DNA from: Daejeonella lutea
GTDB taxonomy: Bacteria; Bacteroidota; Bacteroidia; Sphingobacteriales; Sphingobacteriaceae
Direction: 5' to 3'
Length of the DNA: 64,000 nucleotides
Assembly (NCBI RefSeq): GCF_900168015.1
Contig: NZ_FUYR01000002.1
Span: forward strand, 950,932-1,014,931
Position numbers and translations under genes: made by a program. Below the pieces are notes generated by a model, which saw only the letters and a program-made list of their open reading frames with translations, made no database searches and was not told where the DNA came from. Position 1 is the first letter of the stretch, and every line of letters begins with the position of its first letter. Below, piece after piece: positions 45,782 to 53,214 of the stretch.

Positions 45782-46852
45782 TTATCCTACGAAGTAGTTC
45801 CAGTTAAATTCATCCGCTGCGCGTCCATAACGAATAGCATTCAGCGTTTGTAATACACGATTGGAAAATTCACGTTTTGCCGGATCGGGTAAGGTGTATA
45901 CTTCGCCTTCGTGACCAATTTCCGCTATGTGAGCAATGGTTGCGGCAGTACCAGCTCCGAATGCATCAGTAATTCTTCCTTCTTTGATTGCACTTAAGAT
46001 TTCGGCCACAGAAACTCTTCGTTCCTCAACCTCAATACCCCAGCTTTTAGCAAGAGTAAGTACGGTATCACGTGTAACTCCCTTTAAAATAGTATCGCGC
46101 GTTGATGGAGTAATTACTTTTCCATCAATCATAAACATAATATTAGCTGCGCCAAGCTCCTCAATGTAGGCATGCTCTCTTGAATCAGTCCATATCAGCT
46201 GATCAAAACCTTCTTCAGTTGCTCTTCTTGCAGGAAGCATGGATCCGCCGTAATTGCCGGCAGCCTTCGCAAAGCCAAACCCGCCATCACTAGCCCGTGA
46301 AAAGCTGGTTTCAATTTTCACCTTGAGATTTTTTGAAAAATATGGTCCAACTGGTCCTGTAAGTATGATGAACTTATAAGTCTCAGAAGGAGTTACACCC
46401 AAATAAGGGTCAGTAGCAAACATGAAAGGCCTTATATACAGGCTATGTCCTTCTTTCGAGGGCACCCAGTCTTTGTCGATTTCCACAATAGCTGACAGGG
46501 CTTGTAAATACATTTCAACGGGAATCTGAGGCATGCACAAACGCTCTGCAGATGCATTTGAACGTTCTGCATTTTTCTCAGGACGAAAAATGGCAATTCG
46601 TCCATCAGCATGCTTATAGGCTTTAATTCCCTCGAAAAAAGCTTGTCCGTAATGAAGTGCAGATATAGCCGGACTTAATCCAATTTCCCCGTAAGGAACA
46701 ATTTGAAAGTTTTTCCATTCACCGCCTTCGTAATCAGCGATAAACATATGGTCAGAAAATGTTCTGCCAAAGGGCAAATTGTCAAAATCCGTCGTTGCCA
46801 GACGGGACTCTTCTGTTTTAGTAACAGCGATGTTTAGGGTATCGGTCAACAT
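45782..46852 (-). CDS. ilvE: Branched-chain amino acid aminotransferase
   Basis: From ATG 46852 it has 356 residues, the normal size; an in-frame ATG at 46876 would add eight. It interconverts Leu/Ile/Val and their keto acids. The PLP lysine region is FAKAAGNYGGSMLP, followed by EHAYIEELGAANIMF and the phosphate-binding TRDTILKGVTRDTVL, which is typical of class IV fold enzymes. The early GLSPAISALHYGQAFFEGIKAY is strongly conserved. It is transcribed alone. Confidence 0.96.
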   Translation of the reverse strand: MLTDTLNIAVTKTEESRLATTDFDNLPFGRTFSDHMFIADYEGGEWKNFQIVPYGEIGLSPAISALHYGQAFFEGIKAYKHADGRIAIFRPEKNAERSNASAERLCMPQIPVEMYLQALSAIVEIDKDWVPSKEGHSLYIRPFMFATDPYLGVTPSETYKFIILTGPVGPYFSKNLKVKIETSFSRASDGGFGFAKAAGNYGGSMLPARRATEEGFDQLIWTDSREHAYIEELGAANIMFMIDGKVITPSTRDTILKGVTRDTVLTLAKSWGIEVEERRVSVAEILSAIKEGRITDAFGAGTAATIAHIAEIGHEGEVYTLPDPAKREFSNRVLQTLNAIRYGRAADEFNWNYFVG

Positions 46853-47450
46853 GGTAATTATGATTGGGAGGGGCAATTTACGAAAAAAAAATAAATGTGG
46901 TGCGGGGAAGGCCTGGTTTTGATGCCTGACTGATTGCGAAAATAAACTGAACGTAAACCAAGGGTGAAGAAAAATAGATCAGGTGAGGTAATAGGCTTTA
47001 TCTCAAACAAAAGTTGATTGGATTTCATTCAGATATTGTTCAGAACCTAACCATGTAAGTCCGACCAATGTTGGACCATTGCCGAACAAAATGCAGTGAC
47101 TTCAACTTATGTTAAAGGTAATTTCTGCGGGACGGTTTATCAGGAGAAAATGGGCATGGCTGTAAATCCGGCTCTTCCAAGCAAATATGTTTCCGAAGGC
47201 AAGTTCTACCTGCCGATCCGACAGTGATTGTGGTACGGACCGTTGACTGATAAGCAACTTTTATACAGACTGGCTGTAAGGAAGTGTCCGCAAAAGCGCG
47301 AATGAAATAAAGGTGGTGTAGCAAGCTACCATCTTCCCTTAGACGGAGTTCAGATTTTATAAGATAGATATCATATTTCATTTGCCTTTCTCCTAAATCA
47401 TTTTTAAATTTAATTGCGCCCTCAAATTTTCACTCACTCATCACTAACCT
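46853..47450. other. Intergenic stretch with a possible gene remnant
   Basis: About 600 bases between ilvE and the first small regulator. A plus-strand frame from 47051 to the TGA at 47225-47227 is open without an early start codon and reads like ordinary protein (for example ALPSKYVSEGKFYLPIR), so it may be a decayed gene. The overlapping minus-strand frame 47112-47381 looks random. No RNA gene was recognised. The left edge of the accessory island probably lies here. Confidence 0.35.
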
Positions 47451-47951
47451 ATGAGAACGGAAGATCAAACTGACTTGCAGGAAGCATACGATCGCATCTA
47501 TGTGGGGATGCAATTCAAAACACGGCGCGAAGATCTCGGACTGGATGCCGATACTATTGCAGAGGAGGCCGGGTATTCCTTAGTGCAGTACAACCAGATG
47601 GAGGAAGGCAAACGTGAGATTAGTGTAGACGATTATTTCCGAATTGCAGATGTATGGTATGCATATGAAGATGCTGAATACTCTGCTTTTGAAAGAAAAT
47701 TAAGGAAAGCCTGGCGTTCTGTCAAACGACAATTTTTCTTGTGGGAGTTGCAGATTGAGCTTGTTCTTCCGGGTGCAAAATCTATTTTTGATGGCATTCC
47801 ACTGCGCTTTATCGTGGCGTTAATGTTCATGGCAGGCCCTATGTTAATGCTAGTTCAGAATCAAAGCCTTTACGGTGATGACCATTTATTCACTTACATC
47901 GCGTACGGTTTGGGGAAATTGTATAGGATGATCTCGGACGTGTTGGGGTGA
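47451..47951 (+). CDS. Small XRE-like HTH protein with C-terminal membrane segments
   Basis: A 166-residue protein. Residues 15-75 resemble a Cro/C1-type helix-turn-helix (GMQFKTRREDLGLDADTIAEEAGYSLVQYNQMEEGKREISVDDYF, read in parts). The C-terminal part has a hydrophobic stretch (LRFIVALMFMAGPMLMLV). The block AGYSLVQYNQMEEGKREI is clearly related to the protein encoded at 48265-48609 on the other strand, so the two are paralogues. The role, possibly as a membrane-tethered regulator, is inferred. It begins the accessory island. Confidence 0.75.
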   Translation: MRTEDQTDLQEAYDRIYVGMQFKTRREDLGLDADTIAEEAGYSLVQYNQMEEGKREISVDDYFRIADVWYAYEDAEYSAFERKLRKAWRSVKRQFFLWELQIELVLPGAKSIFDGIPLRFIVALMFMAGPMLMLVQNQSLYGDDHLFTYIAYGLGKLYRMISDVLG

Positions 47952-48264
47952 TGTAGTAAGGGGTTCTTTCAGTTCCGAGATTAGGATGTGGAGATCGATA
48001 GCTAAAGATACAACGCATCGTTTGTGATAGTCGGCTCTATCCCGTGCTCATCAGTCGTCGGCCGATGTCAATAGAGTCAAAAATATCCCCGGTCGCCGTG
48101 ATGCACCCCGATTACGGGAATTAGCCGGACTTCCACCGGTTCGCCTGAGATATTTTTTAAATCGAATTAAATCCGATTCAAAAATATCCTAAGAATATTT
48201 CTTTGTACAATCTAATGAGTAAACGGTAGTTATGGATTATTGAACGGGAATTCTGAAGTGAAAC
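47952..48264. other. Intergenic stretch with a possible structured RNA
   Basis: About 313 bases between convergent small HTH genes with no ORF I can support. At 48079-48158 the outer arms AAAAATATC and GATATTTTT enclose an inner CCGGT/ACCGG pair and a CCCG-ATTA-CGGG hairpin, ending in a T-run. This could be a terminator with a large loop, or a small structured RNA. Confidence 0.35.
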
Positions 48265-48609
48265 TCAATCGAAAAAACATCTTAATCGGTCGAGCCAGTA
48301 TTCGATGCGGTAAGGAAGGCATTTACCCCATAGGATCAATTTATTCAATGTCTGCATGTATTCTGGTTGGAGCGATTCCTGATACATGTAAAAGACTTCT
48401 CCGATCCGGAGGAAATCATAGAATTCAATAAAGCGCTCCCCATTCTCCAATCTCTGGTATTGAGTAATGGAATAGCCGGCTTTACCGGCTACCCATTCCT
48501 GTTCCAGCGCCAGCGATTCACGGGCACTTACCATCCGATGTGCTATCGCGGATTGATTTTCCAGCCATTGATCAGGTGTATATTTTAAGATTTCTTTGAT
48601 AGGGGCCAT
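48265..48609 (-). CDS. Small XRE-like HTH protein
   Basis: A 114-residue protein resembling the one at 47451-47951: VAGKAGYSITQYQRLENGER aligns with its AGYSLVQYNQMEEGKRE, and DFLRIGEVFYMYQ with DYFRIADVWYAYE. It lacks the C-terminal membrane segment. The first 25 bases of the gene overlap the 3' end of the upstream XRE gene (48585-49061), suggesting coupled translation. It is probably a DNA-binding or partner regulator; its target is unknown. Confidence 0.7.
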   Translation of the reverse strand: MAPIKEILKYTPDQWLENQSAIAHRMVSARESLALEQEWVAGKAGYSITQYQRLENGERFIEFYDFLRIGEVFYMYQESLQPEYMQTLNKLILWGKCLPYRIEYWLDRLRCFFD

Positions 48610-49061
48610 TTGACAAAACGGTATAAACCATATACGACTCCTGCTAAGAGCACACCCTGTACTATCATAGCTTTTAAGGGCTCGGGAGCAGGTTTTCCTG
48701 CTCTCGCATCGTTAAATCCCCGCGCAATATCTTCCGGAGCTGATATTATAAAATCAAATAAAAGTATAGCCAGTACGACAAGAATCGCGTAAAGTAACTT
48801 GTTATTCCATGGCCATTTAATTCTTACGGCAGCTATGTCGCCCTGTTCTTCGAATTGAATTATAGGCAGGTCGGCGAATCCCTTTGCCTCCAGAATAGTT
48901 ACCATTTCCTGTAGTTCGTCGGCACTCGGACTCGTTTTTCCGCTTTCGATACGCGAATAAGCGGATTGAGTTTTGTGTACCATTCCAGCCACTTTTTCCT
49001 GAGTGTAGCCAAGTCGTTTTCTTTCGGAGCGCAGTTTTTCTGCGAATTTTTGATTTTTCAT
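48585..49061 (-). CDS. XRE-family HTH regulator with two membrane segments
   Basis: A 158-residue protein. Residues 5-62 are a standard Cro/C1 helix-turn-helix (LRSERKRLGYTQEKVAGMVH, then TQSAYSRIESGKTSPSADEL). Two hydrophobic segments follow (LLYAILVVLAILLFDFIISA and IVQGVLLAGVVYGLYRFV), so the DNA-binding domain is predicted to be tethered to the inner membrane. It overlaps the next small HTH gene by 25 bases. Such proteins often regulate neighbouring mobile or toxin-related genes, but no target site was identified. Confidence 0.82.
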   Translation of the reverse strand: MKNQKFAEKLRSERKRLGYTQEKVAGMVHKTQSAYSRIESGKTSPSADELQEMVTILEAKGFADLPIIQFEEQGDIAAVRIKWPWNNKLLYAILVVLAILLFDFIISAPEDIARGFNDARAGKPAPEPLKAMIVQGVLLAGVVYGLYRFVKWPLSKKS

Positions 49062-49301
49062 GGTTTAGTAATTTGGATTTAATTGATTTAATAGTGTTAA
49101 GTTAAAGCAGATCAAATACTTATCAAAATAAAAATCCTGGAATATGCCATTTATGCACGATTATGCGAAGAATGCATAAAACACAATCGGAACGTGAAGC
49201 TCCCATGCAGATTTCGTCATATCTGAGCTTTAATTATGCCGACTTTGATTTGCGGCAAATGCATTGTCTTCTCAACTTTGAGATGTGAAATGCACCCCCT
49301 T

Positions 49302-49619
49302 ATGTCTGAGTACGAACAAAAGATGCTCATGCTGTTTAAAGATTTTGTGAATGGTCAGGAAAAGATCATATCGCTGCTGGAAAGGCTTACCCCTTCTGAC
49401 AAGGATGTTCGCTCCGAAAAGGTTTCCAAATCGTGTAAGGATATTCATCCGGGAAAGGGTTGGATAGACCGGCTGGATGTCGCAGATATTTTTGGTAACA
49501 GTGAAAGTACCATTAAGAGATGGACAAAAGACGGCATCCTGAACGGACGCAGAATAGGCCGGAAAGTTTGGTATCGTAAGTCTAAACTTTTTGATAAAGC
49601 TAAGAAGCGCATTAAATAA
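49302..49619 (+). CDS. Excisionase-like helix-turn-helix protein (HTH_17 type)
   Basis: From ATG 49302 it has 105 residues; ATGs at 49290 and 49236 are also in frame. An N-terminal helix (YEQKMLMLFKDFVNGQEKII) is followed by a MerR/Xis-like winged helix: WIDRLDVADIFGNSESTIKR then WTKDGILNGRRIGRKVWYR. This class is abundant in Bacteroidota mobile elements and polysaccharide loci, where it assists recombination or regulates transcription. No integrase is adjacent. Confidence 0.8.
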   Translation: MSEYEQKMLMLFKDFVNGQEKIISLLERLTPSDKDVRSEKVSKSCKDIHPGKGWIDRLDVADIFGNSESTIKRWTKDGILNGRRIGRKVWYRKSKLFDKAKKRIK

Positions 49620-50028
49620 ACTACGCTGAATTCAACGAACCTTACGTTTTCATGCAACAACCACTGCCCTTTGATAGTCTCTCAAAGGATTCTTGTTGGG
49701 CATTTATTGGCCAAACGATAGCAAAAACCCACAGTTTGCCCTGGAAGGACCCTAGAAGAGCCCAGCAAAACGCCGTTTATATGCTAATCCCACCTGCTGG
49801 CTAACACATTCCATCGATCGGCTTGGCGATATTTCACCCTCTTATATCTGCAGATCCCTGCTGACTCATCTGAAGATTTAGCATGGTTTGATCCGGTTCA
49901 TATCCGTCCAAATCAGATGATATCGGGTCATATCTGTCCAAAATTTGGCGGATAATCCGCCTTTAATGACGTTTGTGCTGTACCGGTACACAAGCAACTA
50001 ATTTTTAAACTATTTAAACATTTCAATT
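49620..50028. other. Regulatory-looking intergenic region upstream of the DUF6266 gene
   Basis: About 409 bases without a convincing ORF. It contains a direct repeat of about 19 bases with three mismatches (49895-49913 and 49925-49943, both containing CATATC/T and GTCCAAA). A GGCGGA-TAA-TCCGCC hairpin follows at 49947-49961. A perfect 12-base palindrome TGTACCGGTACA at 49979-49990 lies 38 bases before the DUF6266 start. Together these look like operator and terminator elements. Confidence 0.5.
49979..49990. promoter_or_regulatory. 12-bp perfect palindrome upstream of DUF6266 gene
   Basis: TGTACCGGTACA reads the same on both strands and lies 38 bases upstream of ATG 50029. The symmetry fits a dimeric repressor operator, possibly for one of the island's HTH proteins. 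This is inference only. Confidence 0.4.
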
Positions 50029-50670
50029 ATGGGAAAATACAAAAGAGGCATTCTCGGAGCTTTTTCAGGAAAGATCGGGACAGTCGTAGGGAGTTCATGG
50101 AAAGGCATTGATTACATGCGAAGTTTGCCTAAGCCATCGACCAAGGCGCCAAGCGAACAGCAAATGATGCAGCGCGCAAAATTTGCCTTGGTTACAGGTT
50201 TCTTCAGACCAGCAAGCGCCCTTATTAATCTGGGCTATCAGAGCCTGGCGCAGGGTAAATCCGGGTATAATGTTGCCACTGCCGATTTTATCGCAGACGC
50301 AATTATTGGCACTTATCCAAATTTCGATATCGATTACACAAAGGTCCTGTTCAGCAAGGGTACGCTTACTGGCGCTTACGGTGTAGCTATTGACTCGGAA
50401 ACCGGAGCAGTCAAGGTTACATGGGATGATAACACCAATTCCGGAACGGCAAAAGCTACCGATAGAATAGTTATCCTGGTTTACAACACAGCCAAAGGGC
50501 AATTTGTGTACGACCTGAATACCGGTGCGGAGCGAAGTGCGGGAGAAGATGCACTCGCGATGCCAGCCGAGTTCATCGGTGACACAGTACAGGTATGGCT
50601 GGCCTTTATGACACCCGACAAGAAAACCTTTTCGACCAGCATTCATGCTGGGCAGATTGTGGTGGCGTAA
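50029..50670 (+). CDS. DUF6266 family protein
   Basis: A 213-residue protein starting MGKYKRGILGAFSGKIGTVV, the diagnostic N-terminus of DUF6266, a Bacteroidota family of unknown function. It continues SSWKGIDYMRSLPKPSTKAP and ends in a beta-rich C-terminal half (GDTVQVWLAFMTPDKKTFST). There is no signal peptide or membrane segment. A second, more divergent copy lies at 51605-52234. Association with a small membrane protein and a CHAP amidase suggests a role in a lysis, injection or surface structure, but this is not established. Confidence 0.88.
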   Translation: MGKYKRGILGAFSGKIGTVVGSSWKGIDYMRSLPKPSTKAPSEQQMMQRAKFALVTGFFRPASALINLGYQSLAQGKSGYNVATADFIADAIIGTYPNFDIDYTKVLFSKGTLTGAYGVAIDSETGAVKVTWDDNTNSGTAKATDRIVILVYNTAKGQFVYDLNTGAERSAGEDALAMPAEFIGDTVQVWLAFMTPDKKTFSTSIHAGQIVVA

Positions 50671-50796
50671 TTAACGACGAGTAGCGGCATTGGTAACGGT
50701 GCCGCCGCTTTTTGAACGGAGGTAGGAGGTTGGATGTCTGAGCTGCACGGAGATCACGTCTAAATAGAAATCGGTCGGTCGTTGGCTGCTGTGGGA

Positions 50797-50986
50797 GGTT
50801 CCAGCTTTCGCTGGAATGACAACGCGGAGTGTTAGAAATTTGGAGATTCCAGCCTTCGCTGGAATCTGAGGAATCGACATCATATTCTAATTCAGTTCTT
50901 CCTGCTCCTCGTACTCCGATCCTGACGAAGGTCAGGATCTCCTAATCTTTTTAGCAATGCCTGTCATTCCAGCGAAAGCTGGAACC
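50797..50986. repeat. REP-like inverted repeat pair with internal hairpins
   Basis: Perfect 25-base inverted copies at 50797-50821 and 50962-50986 (each holding a TTCCAGC-TTTC-GCTGGAA hairpin) flank a third related copy at 50846-50865. Between them is a GATCCTGAC-GAAG-GTCAGGATC hairpin at 50918-50939. The organisation is that of bacterial interspersed REP/BIME elements. It fills most of the 384-base gap 50671-51054, in which I see no gene. Confidence 0.8.
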
Positions 50987-51054
50987 GCATTTCGCATTCA
51001 ATTATTAGGTTGAATACAAATGCTAAGTGAATATTAACTATTAAAAACAACAAA

Positions 51055-51423
51055 ATGGAACTACTACAATCAATAACCCAACCCCGCCCCATCCGGCTCA
51101 AGACCGAAATTAAAGGGCTCATCATTAGCGCGCTCTCGTTCATTATTTTTCCCTATCTGATCCGCCTGGTCGACAGCTCTGCAGCTGCAATAGATCCCGG
51201 GGTCCTGAGCGGGATTATCCTGGCAATCGCTGCTGTATTGTTTTTCCAGGCAATTACCTGGTGGATCATCAAGGCCATCTGGCCCGCTTTCGCGATGTAC
51301 TCGCGGGATCATTTTGCGGGTAATTTCAGGTCCTTGCAGGCCGGGCAGAAAGTGGCGGTTTATCTGGGGTTTTACCTGGCACTTTTATATGCCTTTATTT
51401 TAGTACTGGCTCAGTTACTCTAG
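51055..51423 (+). CDS. Small three-helix membrane protein (holin-like)
   Basis: A 122-residue protein with three hydrophobic segments: GLIISALSFIIFPYLIRL, LSGIILAIAAVLFFQAITWW and VAVYLGFYLALLYAFILVLA. A short charged N-terminus (QPRPIRLKTEIK) precedes them. The size and topology resemble phage holins or accessory lysis proteins, and the CHAP amidase gene downstream would be the partner, but no sequence family was recognised. It lies between two DUF6266 genes. Confidence 0.72.
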   Translation: MELLQSITQPRPIRLKTEIKGLIISALSFIIFPYLIRLVDSSAAAIDPGVLSGIILAIAAVLFFQAITWWIIKAIWPAFAMYSRDHFAGNFRSLQAGQKVAVYLGFYLALLYAFILVLAQLL

Positions 51424-51428
51424 GCGAG

Positions 51429-51456
51429 AATCAAGAACCAAGAATCAAGAACCAAG
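51429..51456. repeat. Heptamer array, four AATCAAG/AACCAAG units
   Basis: Four 7-base units alternate AATCAAG, AACCAAG, AATCAAG, AACCAAG just after the holin-like gene stop. A near-identical array (TATCAAG/AATCAAG) lies inside the CHAP gene at 52645-52672. Confidence 0.85.
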
Positions 51457-51484
51457 ATTTCGACAAAACGGTTAAGGAATGCAG

Positions 51485-51505
51485 AATTGAGGATGGAGAG
51501 TTGAG
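51485..51505. repeat. Heptamer array, three AATTGAG-like units
   Basis: Units AATTGAG, GATGGAG and AGTTGAG follow one another. Degenerate, but with the same 7-base period as the other arrays. Confidence 0.55.
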
Positions 51506-51552
51506 AAATCGGGGATACTCATTCGGGTATCTGCCTTTTCTCCGAATAGTAA

Positions 51553-51580
51553 GAAGCTCATTTCTCGCTTCTCGTTTCTC
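51553..51580. repeat. Heptamer array, four units ending in CTC
   Basis: Units GAAGCTC, ATTTCTC, GCTTCTC and GTTTCTC lie in the gap just before the second DUF6266-like gene. Confidence 0.65.
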
Positions 51581-51604
51581 GCAGCCAAGTTAAAACAAAC
51601 AATC

Positions 51605-52234
51605 ATGAAAACACAAATATCAAAGTCCCAAACAGCACTGACCAAACGGGACATAACATTCCTCAAGTTCCTCGACAATGGAACATACTCCGGTACATCA
51701 AGGCTGCAGCTCCCTGAGCGGGACAGACTGCGAATGATTATCGACTTCTTCGACATAATATTCTTTCTGATTGACGCGTGCTATCAGCGTCTCAAAAAAC
51801 GGAAGAATGCGGGGCGTGCGGCTATTGCCAATCTGGCCAATGCCTTGAGGGGCAAGTTTCCGAATGTAAGTCTCGATTACTCGAAGGTGAATATCCTGGG
51901 CGGAAGTCTGGCTGCACCATGTGCTACCATGCACCAGAATTACGGTTCCAGCAAGTTAAGCTTTAGCTGGTCGCGATGCACCCAATGCAATAGTAATGAA
52001 AGTGATGAGCTCATGGCGATGATTTATTGCCCGGAGAGCAAGGAGTTCTGGAGCGAACAAAACCTGGGCATCACACGCGGCGACCGCTTCTGCACCCTCG
52101 ACGTACCAATTGAATTTGATGGTAAGCAGGTGCACGTCTGGCTGGCTTACCGCTCAGCAGACGGCCGCGAGAATTCGAACAGCTCTTACATGGGCGAAGT
52201 GCTCATTAAATCCGACCCGGATGGCGACTACTAA
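51605..52234 (+). CDS. Divergent DUF6266-like protein
   Basis: A 209-residue protein whose C-terminal half aligns with the DUF6266 protein at 50029-50670: FPNVSLDYSKVNILGGSLAA against YPNFDIDYTKVLFSKGTLTG, and KQVHVWLAYRSADGRENSNS against DTVQVWLAFMTPDKKTFSTS. The N-terminal signature is lost and replaced by a different 80-residue segment. Two cysteine pairs (RCTQCNSNE and nearby) are a local feature. It overlaps the CHAP gene by 14 bases. The function is unknown. Confidence 0.78.
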   Translation: MKTQISKSQTALTKRDITFLKFLDNGTYSGTSRLQLPERDRLRMIIDFFDIIFFLIDACYQRLKKRKNAGRAAIANLANALRGKFPNVSLDYSKVNILGGSLAAPCATMHQNYGSSKLSFSWSRCTQCNSNESDELMAMIYCPESKEFWSEQNLGITRGDRFCTLDVPIEFDGKQVHVWLAYRSADGRENSNSSYMGEVLIKSDPDGDY

Positions 52235-53033
52235 AAGACGGATAACTATCTTCAGCACAGTGCTGAGGATAGTTTACATCAGCGTCCTCGTTGCTTATTT
52301 GTTGCTCTGGGGTCTGAGTGCAAATGGTCAAACGTCATGGAAAGCCGGCCTTATTCGCTGTCCATATCCCCCGCCGACGGGGGTTGGGGGTGGATTATCA
52401 CGCTCGCAAGACCAAGTCAGGAAGATCTACACCTCCCAGATCGGCGTCCGCGAAAAACAAACCAACGCAGGAACGGAAGTAGAGAAGTATCTGCATTATG
52501 TCGGTTTGACGAAAGGAAACCCCTGGTGTGCGGCGTTTGTTTGCTGGAGCCTAGGTGAAGCAAAGGTGGGAAACCCGCGTTCTGGATGGTCGCCGGATCT
52601 TTTTAAACGAGACAAGGTTATTTGGTGTTCAGGTGCTACACCAGTATCAAGAATCAAGTATCAAGAATCAAGACTTGGGGGTGGTAATCCGGATGGACTT
52701 TCCTTTGATACTGTCGATGGGATTGACCCAGCTAGTCGCAGTGCATGCCCGCCCAGGCCGATTACTGATTACCGATTACTGATTACCAATTCCTCAGTAA
52801 TTAAACCTCCCGTGCCCAATCAACGGAGTCCAGAAATGGGAGATGTCTTCGGCCTCTATTTTCCTGAGAAAGGCCGGATAGCCCACGTCGGCTTCGTGGA
52901 CGAGTGGAAAGACGGCTGGGTTACGACCGTCGAGGGCAACACCAATGTTCTTGGAAGCCGGGATGGGGATGGTGTGTACCGGAAGAGGCGGCTGATACGG
53001 TCTATTTGTAAGGTAGCCAGATACGTGGAATAA
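52221..53033 (+). CDS. CHAP-domain cell-wall amidase with repeat-derived insertions
   Basis: From ATG 52221 it has 270 residues and an N-terminal membrane segment (IVYISVLVAYLLLWGLSA). The CHAP catalytic Cys is in GNPWCAAFVCWSLG, the His in RIAHVGFVDEW, and EGNTN follows, so the peptidoglycan amidase/peptidase core is present. Between the Cys and His motifs is an extra segment of about 60-70 residues, partly encoded by heptamer arrays (52645-52672 and 52761-52788). A CCCCG hairpin element near 52368-52383 encodes PPPTGVGGG. Whether the enzyme is still active is uncertain. Its start overlaps the preceding gene by 14 bases. Confidence 0.82.
   Translation: MATTKRRITIFSTVLRIVYISVLVAYLLLWGLSANGQTSWKAGLIRCPYPPPTGVGGGLSRSQDQVRKIYTSQIGVREKQTNAGTEVEKYLHYVGLTKGNPWCAAFVCWSLGEAKVGNPRSGWSPDLFKRDKVIWCSGATPVSRIKYQESRLGGGNPDGLSFDTVDGIDPASRSACPPRPITDYRLLITNSSVIKPPVPNQRSPEMGDVFGLYFPEKGRIAHVGFVDEWKDGWVTTVEGNTNVLGSRDGDGVYRKRRLIRSICKVARYVE
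52645..52672. repeat. Heptamer array inside the CHAP gene (TATCAAG/AATCAAG x4)
   Basis: Units TATCAAG, AATCAAG, TATCAAG and AATCAAG are translated in frame as part of SRIKYQESR. The type matches the intergenic array at 51429-51456. Confidence 0.88.
52761..52788. repeat. Heptamer array inside the CHAP gene (ATTACTG-like x4)
   Basis: Units ATTACTG, ATTACCG, ATTACTG and ATTACCA are translated in frame as ITDYRLLITN. Together with the array at 52645 it brackets a 144-base insert region. Confidence 0.88.
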
Positions 53034-53036
53034 ATG

Positions 53037-53064
53037 GAGCAAAGAACAAAGAGTAAAGAGCAAA
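53037..53064. repeat. Heptamer array, four GAGCAAA-like units
   Basis: Units GAGCAAA, GAACAAA, GAGTAAA and GAGCAAA start three bases after the CHAP stop codon. Confidence 0.8.
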
Positions 53065-53100
53065 GATTGGGGCTGCTAGGTGGACGGGGGCCACCCTAAT

Positions 53101-53214
53101 AGTTGACAGTTGGCAGTTGACAATTGACAGCGGCTGGTCGGAGAGAAGCGCTAGTTCCGACTGGCTATGCATCATGCTGACTGTCAACTGTCAACTGTCC
53201 ACTGTCAACCGTCA
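53101..53214. repeat. Inverted pair of TTGACAG-type heptamer arrays
   Basis: Left array 53101-53128 (AGTTGAC, AGTTGGC, AGTTGAC, AATTGAC) and right array 53180-53214 (ACTGTCA x2, ACTGTCC, ACTGTCA, ACCGTCA) are reverse-complementary families separated by 51 bases. They could fold into a large stem. Confidence 0.85.

Noticed and set aside
47112-47381. Minus-strand 89-residue open frame between ilvE and the first HTH gene
   Set aside because: Composition looks random, there is no recognisable motif, and it overlaps a more protein-like frame on the other strand.
50095-50646. 183-residue open frame antisense to DUF6266
   Set aside because: It lies wholly opposite a strongly recognised protein and shows no domain; typical shadow of a coding sequence.
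50797-50986. Insertion sequence
   Set aside because: Inverted copies are only 190 bases apart and no transposase frame lies between them; better described as REP-like.
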